This document shows, one piece after another, positions 49,401 through 60,400 of a DNA stretch of 64,000 nucleotides (its first letter is position 1; every line of letters starts with the position of its first letter). Position numbers and translations under genes: made by a program. This DNA is from Tetradesmus obliquus (taxonomy: Eukaryota > Chlorophyta > Chlorophyceae > Sphaeropleales > Scenedesmaceae): positions 2,728,001 to 2,792,000 of the forward strand of contig CP126199.1 in the NCBI GenBank assembly GCA_030272155.1. The letters run 5' to 3'. The notes beneath the pieces were generated by a model. It saw nothing but the letters and a program-made list of their open reading frames with translations. It was not told where the DNA came from and did no database searches.

Positions 49401-50854
49401 ATAGCGGCCTGCCAGAGACTTCATTGAGTGCTGACTTGCACACTTGCTGGGGAGTGGTGTGAAGCGACCAGCATTAGTAGTTCTGGTTAGGTGTGAGTTT
49501 AGTTTCCCCCTCAGAGTCTGTTTGCAACAGAGTCTGTTGCATTGTCACTGCACTCGAACGGATGTAGTCTGCGAGTTGCGCCGGCAGCGCTCTGCTGTTG
49601 CTGGGCACTGCTCTGTGGTTGCAGAACCCTGAGTAACACATGCCCTGCTCTGTGCCTGCTTATAGCCAGCTCACTCGCAGTGAAACATTGTCAGGCGTTT
49701 GTAAGTGTTTCCTGTGTTTTGAGTGGTGCTTGGTGACTGGCTCATATGGGTACGGGTTGTTACCACCTATGTGATGCATTTCCATGTCCCTGGTTGGCGC
49801 GTTTTGGCCGTTGCATGATAACATGAGCTGGCGTGCTTGGCTGTCGTTGCTTGTTGGTTGCTTTGATTTGCTGTTGGCTTCTGATGGCTTGCTTGCGCCT
49901 CACTCTTGTTATTCAAGCGGGGTGAAGGCTACACACAGCGCTGCATCAACATACGTCACTGTGGGCTTCAGTGTGTGAACTGCTACCGCTGCAGTCTGCT
50001 GTGAGTTCTAAGTTCAGGATGGAATGGTGCCAGCGTCTCTGTGTACACACAAAGGCTCTGACACTATTCCATCCTGAACTCACAACTCACACAATGCTGC
50101 AGCTGTAGCAGGCTGTACACAGAGTCAGCCTGAGGCAAAATGGTTCTGGATGCAGCTGGTATGACAGTGTTACGATGCGTCAGCGTAAGGGATACAGCTG
50201 AAGATGATATATATTGCCATGATTCGGCGGCAGGATAGTATGAAGAGGAAGGGGGCCGATGGTGTTGTTGATGCTCGGGCTTGATGGGGAGGAAGAAAGC
50301 AAGTGTGTTGTGTTCAAGCGTGTGCAGACGGTGTGGCCGTCTAATGCCACAAGGTAAGAAATCCAGTGCTACATCCTGTTCTCTCGCCTGCTGCTTGAGC
50401 CACAACGACTCCCTATTGTCATCTGTGGCGCATCATCATCACGTTGCCAATTAAGCAACAGCTTCTTTCGCCATGGCACCTGTGGTGCTGGGCTGCGGGT
50501 CATGTTCAGCGCGTTTTTTTATGTTTGGCCGCAACTCCCATCCTGTGATGTTTCGTCATCATCAGCACCATCAGCACTACGTGCTATCAGAGGTGATCAG
50601 AGCCCTTGTGGCGTGTTCGTGTGATGCATGTCAAGTTGACATTGTCAGCACCCTCTTGGACCTCAGCCTGATGCGGCATGGTTGTAGGTGAAGAACCAGC
50701 CTCCCCAACCCCATCGACTTCCCCACCCCCTTCCCCATCTCCCACTCCATCATCACCATCCTCAACCCCATCACCCTGTGACACACTCTCCCCGTCCCTA
50801 CCCCCAAACCCATCGCCATGCCCATCCCGATCCCCACTTGCCAAGTTGGGTGAA
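49401..50854. other. Gene-poor interval between satellite and gene B
   Basis: Includes a plus frame 50678-50998 with a Pro/Ser-rich low-complexity run and a minus frame 50064-50405; neither has a recognisable domain. A hairpin at 50013-50078 is listed separately. Confidence 0.35.
50013..50078. repeat. 21-bp inverted repeat forming a hairpin
   Basis: TTCAGGATGGAATGGTGCCAG at 50013-50033 pairs with 50058-50078 (19 of 21 positions) across a 24-bp loop. Confidence 0.75.
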
Positions 50855-51190
50855 TGTCAGTTTGGCAGGGTTCTTGGTGACGAGTTGTCTGCTTCTGCCT
50901 ACGTTTTGATATTGTTTGCCCTATGTAACCCCGATTGTACCACGGAAAACGAGGCGCCGAACAGCTGGCTGTCGCTGCTGCAAGGCCGGCTTTTGTAGGC
51001 TGGCACTCTGTCCCTCGTAGCAGCGCGTGACTGACCTTCGCGATTCTTGCATAGAACCTATACTATTTGGTTGTTGCTCCACATCACGACGGCAATCGGC
51101 GTTCCAACCGGCCAACCACACCACCTGCCTGTCAGCTCTGTGGCAGCAGGTGTCTGGATTGGCGCAATAGCGAGCTGGAGAGCTCGCACT
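50855..51190 (+). promoter_or_regulatory. Duplicated upstream segment of gene B
   Basis: Counterpart of 42655-42990; see that entry. It ends about 180 bp before the gene B start. Confidence 0.6.
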
Positions 51191-51368
51191 CGCCCCCTGT
51201 CGTTTTAGCTTAACATTTCGTAGCTATTGAGTGCAAGGGGTGCAGCCTTTGCCAGTAATTGCTGCATTGAACAGGCCGTAGTATTGGCACTGTGCTGTCA
51301 ACAGCAGCGCAGCACAGCAGCGCCTCAGAGGCACCTCAGCAGCAGCCAGCAGCAGCAGCAGTGCCAGA

Positions 51369-52780
51369 ATGGCACCTTACTACCCTGACAACCCTGAGAT
51401 CCGGCGCAAGAGCCAGAAGGTGTGGGTAGACCGTGCCACCAATGACGTCATCCTGAGGCTGCATGAAACCGACATTGTGCGGGTGCGGCCCAACGGCGAC
51501 GTCACCCTCTCAACCGGCGGCTGGGCCACACACAAGACCATCCGCAGCATGAATGATGCTCTTGAGCTGTTTGACATGTATGTTGAGAGCACCAGCCGCA
51601 ACCCGCCCAGTGGCGACTGGATTGTGTACGACACAGACGGGCAGATCTTCCCCTACCAGAACAACAAGGTGAACTACACCACCACCATACCAGGCAGGGG
51701 AGATGACGCGTACATGCGCCCAAAGTGGCTCGCAGACGCATATGAAGTGCCATACACACCAACACCTAGGCGGGCGCCAGCAGCAGCAGCATCAGCAGCG
51801 CAGCGGGCGCCAGCGCATGTGATCAGTGGGCCACCGGCGCAGCACCTGGCGCCAGCAGCAGCAGCGGCATCAGCAGCACATGCCCTGACGAGAGCTGGGC
51901 GTGTGGCAGCGCCAGTGGCAGTGCGGCAGCCGCAGCCACCAGCTCAGTATGCAGCGCCTGGCACAGGCAGCTGGGCCAACATTGCCAGGTCAGGGCTGTC
52001 TCCGCCTACTCGGCCCACATTACAAGGTGAGAGGCCGGGCATGAACATCACCAGACGCAAGCAGCCAACTTAAGGCAGGCACCAGGTGGCGTGCATGAAA
52101 GCAGATTTGTTGAGTTCAAGGTGTGTTGAAAACACATGTGGCAGTTGCACACGCATATGCATGCTATGTCCCTGTGTTTCTGTTGCAACACACGGGCCTT
52201 CTTGTAGCCATGCACTTGTGCGCCGTAGCCATGAAGCTAGCCAGCTGCAGCGCCAAAACCAGCACCAGCAGCCGGCATTTAGATACGTTTTTGTGCACTG
52301 CATGCAGCATCGCGCATCCTGCATACTGCCAGCAGAGCTCGCCGTTCAAGCCACACCCACTGATATCTGTCCTCCCTCCACCTGCTTTGCAATTCGCTTC
52401 TTCACGCAGCCCACCACATGACAGGCCCTGGAGCACCTCCAGCAGCAGCAGCAGCAGCCACCTCACCAGGCAGCAGCTTGCGGGCGCTGGATGTGGCACG
52501 CAGCAAGCTGCAGCAGCAGGACGCGGCGCCGAAGCAGCCGGCGCTGCCGGTGGCTGAGCAGCTGCAGGCGCACATGCAGCAGCTAGGCATCCATGATGAT
52601 GAGTTGGATGATGATTCACACACGTGTGTTGTGTGCATGGAGCACCCTCGCAACATTGTGCTGGTGCCGTGTGGGCACATGGCGCTGTGCAAGGACTGCT
52701 GCAACACGATTGTGATAGAGCAGAAGAAGACGTGCCCCATGTGCTGCCAGCCGGTTGAGTACCACGTTGAGGTGGAGTAA
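51369..52780 (+). CDS. Gene B: RING-HC E3 ligase-like protein with N-terminal GGW domain
   Basis: Two exons, 51369-52026 and 52410-52780 (342 codons plus stop). Residues about 10-120 form a compact domain: SQKVWVDRATNDVILRLHET, DIVRVRPNGDVTLSTGGW, MNDALELF, GDWIVYDTDGQIFPY. An Ala/Pro-rich linker follows. Exon 2 has a helix ([17 protein letters not shown]) and then a RING-HC finger: CVVCMEHPRNIVLVPCGH, CKDCC, CPMC, ending QPVEYHVEVE. Spacing and the CGH/LC pattern fit ubiquitin E3 ligases. The N-terminal domain is not a plant family I know; from memory it resembles a small domain of unknown function common in bacteriophage proteins. Target unknown. Confidence 0.85.
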
Positions 52781-53848
52781 GTTCCCTCAGTCTATTTAGA
52801 AAACTGTTCCTCAACATGCACAGCAGTGCACAGCAGTGCACAGCAGTGCATCATGTCAATGAGCTGTGGGTAGTTGCGTGGTGTAGTGATGTATGGGCTT
52901 GGGATGCAGCATGGCCATAGCAGTGTGATTGCTACAGCAGCACACCTCCAGTGTCGAGTCCAGCTTTCAGCAAAGCCACCTGGCTGCAGCAAGCACAATT
53001 GCCGCGTAGTGCCGCATAGCGGCTATGCGCTTGCGCAGCGCCGCGGTTAATAGCGGCTATGACCAGGTGCATTGCACCTGGTTGGCAACGACCCCGGCAA
53101 CACAGCTGCACAAGCTGGTGTTTGAATTTAAACCTCTGATGCACAGAGGCTGTGTGTTATGTGCTCACCTGGTGCTGGTGCTGGTTGCTGATGGTCTGCT
53201 GTGCAACTCTTGTTACTGCACTGCACATGTCGGCAACATGTGTGTGGGACCCACACTGTGGGTGAAGGGGCTTGCGGCACTCCTGCTTCTGTAATTTCAA
53301 GGATGAAGAGTGGCACCATGTCCTGTGTACGATGACAGCATTCCTGCAATGATCTGCACTGTTGATTCAAACCGGCCGGTAGGACCCAAGGGTGTATGTA
53401 GGGTTATGCCACTGCTGCTACTGTCGAGCATCCTTCAATTTTGCGCTCTGTGTTGCCTTGTAGCACAGGTATGGCTCCCAAGACTAATTGCAAGTGTTAA
53501 GCAGCTCTGATCGAAGCCTGCAACTGCTCCGTGGTTATACTTGGTAGGAAAATTGAGCCTTGGCTTCTTCTTGATTTGAAAGAAATTTTGATCAGAGCTT
53601 CGGAATCCGAAGCACATCCGCTCTGACAATGGCCAGGACAGGTGGGCACGGTTTGGCCGGGGTGCGCAGTTGATACCCAGTTGAACGGACCACCACTGCT
53701 CCTGCTGTCATTACAGAAGCTGCACAGGCCGTCTTGTGATCTGGTTTGTATGCTGGAGCTGTGCATCATCATCCTGGCACGAGGGAAGTTCACTGCAGTG
53801 CTGCTGCTGCTCTCACTGCCTGTACGTGCTGTGCCCACTTCTGCAGAT
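52781..53848. other. Interval between genes B and C
   Basis: Three tandem TGCACAGCAG units lie at about 52817-52850. A (C)AG acceptor directly before the gene C ATG suggests a non-coding upstream exon somewhere here. Nothing else is supported. Confidence 0.35.
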
Positions 53849-55712
53849 ATGTCTGCTTTTGCGCTCTTGGAACATGCTGACGAGGACGGCTATGTTGAGA
53901 ACATCGAGGAAGTGCGTGAGCTGGTGGAATTGTCAAAGCCAGCCAAAGCAGCAAAGGCAAAAGCCAAGCAGCAGGCAGGCAAGGCTGGCAGCAAGGCAAC
54001 AGCCAGCAACAGGTCGGGTAGTACAGGCGCAGGCAGTTCGCGTGCAGCCAGCAACCAGCAGAATGACGGAGGCGGCAAACAAGGCCGAGCGGAGGACTAC
54101 TACAGGGCCTTTCAGCATGTCTACAAAGACACCTCGACAGGTGTGCTGGGCCCAACTGCTGAATCTATCTCAGAGATACAGCCGGTTGTGCAGTTCAGCA
54201 CCAAACCACCGCTGACACAGGCGTTGATCTCACGATCGTTGCTCAGTACATGTCATAGTGCTGCTGCACAAAGCAATACTACTGCTCGCAAGTAGCTTGT
54301 AATCCTCTGCAGCTGACTGAGCTGTGTCGTTGCTGGTTTTTGGACGCCTGTTGCTGCTCTTCGACATGTGCTGCTGCCTACTGCCTCTTCACTTGCAGGA
54401 GAGGTGGTCCTGCGCTTCCACAAGACCAGCATCGTCAGGATCAAAACCACTGGGGATGTCGTACTGAACACAGGTGGGTTGAAACACTGAAGCATGCAGA
54501 CCACAGTATTTTGGGTTTAGTTGAGCTGCATGCCCCACACAAACAGGAGTGTGTCGCGCTCTGTGCTGCAAGTTCATGACACTCTTGGCGGCAAGTGCAG
54601 TGCGCTGTGAAGTCGAATGACACTTGAGCGGCAACATGCAACAAATCTTTGCAGGACACCTGCTGTTGCGTGGTTGTCCCCACTCCTCACCACCCAGCGA
54701 CTGTAGCATGCACGCTACCCCAACTGCAGCATGCATACTAAAGCCTCCACTCACGTGCTACGCAGGTGGCTGGTTCACCTACACTACTCTCGCAGCCATG
54801 AATGACGCGCTGTACGCCATTGGCATTAGAGTGGCATACAAGGGCCAGCCAGCTGCAGGCTCATGGTCAGTCACTGACGACCAGGCGCGTGTGCGGCCCT
54901 TTGAGGATGGAATGGTGATTCCTGCAAGCCGGGCAGAGCACAGGAACAGGGGGCAGATGGTACTGACTGCATACGCAGGTGGCGCAGAGGTGCCCGTGTA
55001 TGCATCCAGGGGACAGCCAGCAAGCACGGCGCAACGGCAGCCTGCGGCAGCTGCTGCTAGGCCTGCTGCAGCGGCACCGCCAGCAGCTGTCAACAGGAGC
55101 GCACCACCACCAGCAGCAGCAGGTGGGTACGGCAGGTGGCTGGGGGCTTGCACTAGACTGCCGGGAGTTAAACTTACAGCATCTGCAGGGTGTGCTTGAG
55201 TGCTGGTGGCGGGGCATGGCAGCGCCGTGCCAGCGCTGCAAGGATGTGTCCTGCAAGCGGATCTGCATGTTGCTGCTGCTTCATCAACCACATTGTTGTC
55301 AGTTCGGATCAACCGCTTCACCTGTCGTTATGCTGTGTTGACTTGTGCAGGTGGATCATACGCGAGCGCCGCGCACGCTGCGCACGCAGTACACCAGCAG
55401 CAGCAAGTATACGCAGCAGCCGCAGCGCAGCACCAGCAGGGCGGCAAGCACGTGCATGCCGCACGCAAGTCTGTGCACGAGCAGCTGGCAGAGGCAGTTG
55501 AGCAGTTGGGCTTGGAAGATGAGATGGCAGGTGGTGATGAGCACTTGTGTGTGGTGTGCTTGGAGCACCAGAGGGATGAGGTGCTAGTGCCATGTGGGCA
55601 CATGGTGCTGTGCAGGTTCTGCTGCGACAGCATCATGCAGGACAGCAAGGAATGCCCTGTGTGCAGGGAGGCGATTGTGGACCACTGCACGCTGGAGCCA
55701 CATGATGTGTAG
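53849..55712 (+). CDS. Gene C: RING-HC E3 ligase-like protein with GGW domain and N-terminal extension
   Basis: Four exons: 53849-54140, 54399-54473, 54766-55122, 55351-55712 (361 codons plus stop). The first about 80 residues are an acidic then Lys/Ala-rich extension (MSAFALLEHADEDGYVENIE) absent from A and B. The GGW domain spans exons 1-3: YYRAFQHVYKDTSTGEVVL, RFHKTSIVRI, NTGGWFTYTT, MNDALYAIGI. An Ala/Pro linker, a helix (VHEQLAEAVEQLGLEDE) and a RING-HC finger (CVVCLEHQRDEVLVPCGHMV, CRFCC, CPVC) complete it. Two introns interrupt the GGW domain here but not in A/B. Same architecture as gene B, more diverged, so an older paralogue. Confidence 0.85.
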
Positions 55713-55977
55713 GGTGTGTGGCGCGGTAGAGAACGCTTTGGTGTGGCAACAGGGGCATAACACAGGGTGTGTTGCAGTGAGGTGAGGTGGTCAAAACACG
55801 CAATGCTGCTCTTGTATCTTCTGCATGGTTTCAACGTGTGTGTGCTGTCATGGGGCTGTACTTTTGCTGGGGTCACCCCAGCTGCACGATGCAGCATTGA
55901 TGGTCGTGCTAGCAGTTCGGCGTATGCGTCTTTTGGCATGCTTCACTTCATAGTTTTGCACGAGCAGCAATCACTGC

Positions 55978-55989
55978 ACGGTGCTGGAG

Positions 55990-56024
<35 letters not shown>

Positions 56025-56690
56025 GCAGGGTCCAGGGCCGGGGATAGGACTCAAGCGATGTCGATTTCTTGCAGCTGCCTGAATGAACCAGAACAAGAAG
56101 CTAGGAATGCAAAGACGAAATGCTAATGATTATTTTTGCGCTTTTATTCAGAAATCGAGGTGGTCCAAAGGGGTCACATCCGCTGTTGACTGCGATTTGC
56201 TCACACTAATTTGCGATTGTGGTCTCATAAGAAAATGAACCAGAACAAGACCTGCAACATTAGTTACTAAACATGACTTTCGAACGTTCTACAGCAGAAA
56301 ACAGGCAATCGAGGTGGTCCTAAGCGGCCGAATCGGCTGACGAGTGCCGGACAGCACCCAAAAAAAGGCTAGTATGTCTTCCAAGTTACTTTATCATTGA
56401 TTATACCGTGTTTCTGCGGCGAGCACTTTCGTCACTGCCCCAAGTGCAGCCCGAGTGCACCCCACTGTGACACCCCCGACACCACTGCAGTGCTGGTGAC
56501 TGAGGTCAAATTGCCCAAACCGGTTGGACACGAACGCGTCCCAGCAGCCTCAATATTGTTTATGAAGTGATAGTGAACATAATAAATGCGACTGGAGACG
56601 TCGCTTGGCTCGTTCGTGTCAGCCCAGTACTGGGGTCTAGGGTGCTTTGGGGGGGGGGGGGGGGGGGGGGGGGGCTGGAGCTGGGGGCAG
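55978..56690. mobile_element. Probable non-autonomous element bounded by poly-C and poly-G
   Basis: A run of 33 C (55990-56022) preceded by GCTGGAG and followed by CCAAGCA faces a run of 26 G (56649-56674) preceded by GTGCTTTGG and followed by CTGGAGC; read inverted, the ends match in part. The interior is AT-richer than its surroundings and contains two direct copies of ATGAACCAGAACAAG (about 56082 and 56235), each followed by ATCGAGGTGGTCC (about 56154 and 56310). No ORF. I find no clear target duplication. Confidence 0.5.
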
Positions 56691-57405
56691 CAGATCAGCT
56701 CTTTCTCTGAACTGTACAATGACTCAATATTGACTGATGAGGCAGGATGGCAGGATGGCAAGGGTGCCTTTTGCGGGAGGTGCTGCTGGCATAGACGTCA
56801 ACAGTTGCACCGACATTACTGACATGGTTGAACATCAGCTATGATCTACATGCACCTGTGGAGATGCACGTTATGACCCTTTAATGTTGCATGTTGGGCT
56901 GCAGATGTGCAGTTTACAGCTGCGTTTTGTGCAGGACAGTTGGGCTGGCGCAGCGTTGCTGGTGTACTGTAATGTACAGGGTTGTACAGAGCAGCTGCTC
57001 AGAGTAATTTCTGGTCGTTCAGAGAATTGTTTCAACTTTGAGGTACTTGCTGTGTCGATCTCGCGACTGCGACAAAGCCATGCATCCACGAAACCCTACT
57101 GATGTTTGTGTTTGTGCAAGGGTGCTTGTGCTAAGCGGACTGCAAGTTTACCGTATTATATACGCACGTTGAATGTTAATTGGATGCTTAAGTTGAAGTA
57201 CCGCTGCACAGAGAGCTGCAGCTTCAATTTCGCGTCCAGCAGGCACTCAAGTCAAAGTGGATGATTGATGGGCAAAGCTGCTTTACACAAGCGAAAAATC
57301 TTCTATCCGAGTGTCTCGGGACCATAGAAGCGGGCACTTAGCGTGGCAACCTGGCAGCAGCTTCCCCTAGGCCGAAAGGGCATAGCCAGTGCCTGAGAGC
57401 GAAAG
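56691..57405. promoter_or_regulatory. RSP3 upstream region
   Basis: No ORF of note. It probably contains the RSP3 promoter and 5' UTR; no specific element is identifiable. Confidence 0.35.
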
Positions 57406-60400
57406 ATGCCGCAGTCCACGCAAACACAGCAGCAGCTGTACTCGCATGCAGCTGAACCAAAAGCTGTGCAGCAAAGGCGGGCCAAGGTGAGCAGCAGACT
57501 GGCCTGGGCAGCAGCAACATTGCTTTGCGTGCCACTGGATGCATGCACATGGCTGGCTGCCCTGCGCATGCTCAGCAAGTCAAGCAGCAGTCTCAGATGC
57601 TCTTTGATAGCAGCTGCATGACAGTGTAGCTGGCCTTGCCGATGCGTGACCCTGCACAAATTCATGGCAGTCCCAGCAGAAGTTTGCCAGCAGAGACATA
57701 CAGGCCTGTACGTGTGCTGAGCCGAGGTGGTGTTAGACACTGGAGTACTTGATGACGTCCGTGCAATGCAGTACCGAGAAGATGATCCAACAGCTATTCC
57801 AAGCAACATCATGTTCGACCGGCGGGTCGTGCGCGGCAATACATATGCAGCACGCATCTTGCCAGCAGAGCCAGTGCTGCATCTCACATCCAAGCCAGGC
57901 GGCACATCAGCAGCGGCAGCGTGAGTACTCTTGGCTCACGCGCAGCATTGTAAAGTTTCTTGTACGGTGTCAGCACTGTCCTGCAAGATGAATGGTGAAC
58001 TTTCTGCTGCCAGCAATATGCGGCTGGGCAGCCACAGATGCATACGGCCTTGTTGGTTGTGTGAGGATTGTTGTGCTACCAGTTGGCAGTAGCGTTCCTG
58101 CAACCTGCTGCAGATGGTGTGCTGGTGCCGATTGTGGTGCCACGTACTGCTTTGCACGTGGCTGTTGTGCTGCGCTGCAGGCGGCGAGCGCCTGGCAGGC
58201 CCAGGACCATCTCAACTCCTGAGCCTGTGGAAGGACGGCGCCACATGGATGTGCAGGTCAGCAGCAGAGCGAACAGGCAGCTGCTGCAGCAGCATCTGCC
58301 TAGTGCGGGGCAGCAATGATCGCCAGCAAAGCCGCTTGGCATCAGCAACGGTGCCACAGTAGCCGTCCTGCTGCCGTGGCAGGGTGTGATGCAAAATCAG
58401 CCTCAGCTATGTGCAACAGCAGCAGCCCGGTTTTTGGGCAGCAGCAGGAGCAGCAATCACCAAGACGAGTGTTGTCTGTTTGCTGATAACAAATGCTGCT
58501 TGAAAGTATTGCGCCTTCAACATGCAAGAAGAAGCCTGAAGCAGATAGTGCATGTTGGCTTGATGCATTCCCTGGACCACAGCGGCGCGGCTGTTGATGC
58601 TTTTGCTGCTTCTGCTCTTCCAGACTGATGTGTACCTGGAGGAGCTGACTGACGTGGTGCCAGAAGCAGACACCACCACGCAGACAGATGCATTCCTGGA
58701 CAGGCCGCCAACACCACAGTTTGTGCCAACCAAGTCAGGCACAGATGCAGCAACACAGATAGAGCAAGGTGAGAGCATGGTGGGTTCTGGTGGCCATCAG
58801 CAGCCATGTTGGCACCTGGAAACAGCAGTGGCCTTCGCTACGTGTACATGCTAATGCTGCCAGCAGGCATTTAGCAGTGCTGGGCTGCAGCTGCAGCTCA
58901 GCCACGCGCTTGTCAACCACACGCACGCAGCTTTGGTTCACCCTGCGCACGTGTTGAGGCGCACACCGCATGCAGAGGTCATCTGAAGGTGTGCTGCAGG
59001 GGCTTTTGACTAAAACTCATGCTGCCCTATGCTAAACACAGATGTTGTTGACTCTAAAATTCACGCTGCCCTATGCTGCACACAAATGTATCATGAACAT
59101 ATCTGTTGTGCATGTCCTTTGTGCACGTCCTGCAGGCGAGCTGTTTGACTTTGACGCCGAGGTGGAGCCGCTGCTGGAGGTGCTGGTGGGCAAGGTGCTG
59201 GAGCAGGCGCTGATGGAGGTGCTGGAGGAGGAGGAGATTGCAGCGCTGCAGCAGCACCAGGCGCACTTTGAGGCCATCAGGTGGGGCCAGCGGGACGGCT
59301 TTCCTGCAAGCAGATGCAGCTCCTTCAGGATGACACTTGCTCTGGGGCATAGGGGTGGATGACTGACTGCTGCTGCAGCAGCTGTGCATGCGTTGTGCTG
59401 TTCCTGGTGTTTGACGTCTGTGCTGGTGCTATGGCGGCGGCTGCAGGTTTGCTGAGCTGGGTACTGCTGCAGTAGCAGTGCATCCCCCTGTCGGCAGCGG
59501 CTGTGTGCACGGTGCCGCAGAAGTGTGATGCTTGTGCTGCGTGCCGTGGCCATGTATGCTTGTGCCGTTGCTGATGCCTGTGCTGTGTGCTGTGGCTGTG
59601 TGTGCGCAGGTCTGCTGAGCTGGTGGCAGCGCAGCGGCTGGAGGCAGCGGAGCGACGCAAGATGGAGGAGAAGGAGCGCCGCCTCAAGCAGGTGGGGCCG
59701 TGAATGTGGTTCAGATGATGCAGGACAGTGAGCAGCTGGACGCCGGCTGTGGGAGTTGGGCGCAGCATGCTGACACCCTACATGTTCTGCTTCAAGGCAT
59801 GACCAGCAGATGCACCTGCGCAGCAGCAGCTACCATGCAGCCCTGCTTGATGCTCACTGTGTTCCACGCTCGACACTCCTCAACTGTGCAGGAGCGTGAG
59901 CGCAAGGAGCGCGAGCGTGTGGTGCGTGCCAAGGTGGCAGCGTCTACCTTTGCACGCGGCTACCTGAACGGCATCGTGAAGAGCGTGTTCCAGCAGCTGC
60001 AGGACAGCGGCTACTTCTACGACCCAGTGGAGCGTGAGGTGAGTGCATGCTGTGCCGTGGGATTGCCACAGCCACAGCCTCACGCTGAGCACTGAGCGCT
60101 AAGCGCTGAGCGCATTACGGAGTCGCGCAGCAAGGATGCTGCTGGGCTGTTGGCATGCATGGCTGTCCACACTACCTGCCTACCTTGCTTGCCTGCTTGT
60201 CTCTGCTGCTGTCTTCAGCTTCTTCCTTGTCTGCCAGTCACAGCTCCTGTCACTGCTTTGGCTGTGCTAATATCACCTTACCTGGTCAAGCTGTGCGCTG
60301 CACCTGCTGCAGGTTGAGGCGGAGTTCCTGCCGTGGCTGACGCAGCAAGCTGTGGCGCATGTTGAGTGTGGCTTGCTGGCGCGCTCCGTGGTGGCAGCGC

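Noticed and set aside
50678-50998. Pro/Ser-rich ORF upstream of gene B
   Set aside because: It is low-complexity CCCCATC-type sequence that runs into the duplicated promoter segment, with no paralogue upstream of gene A.
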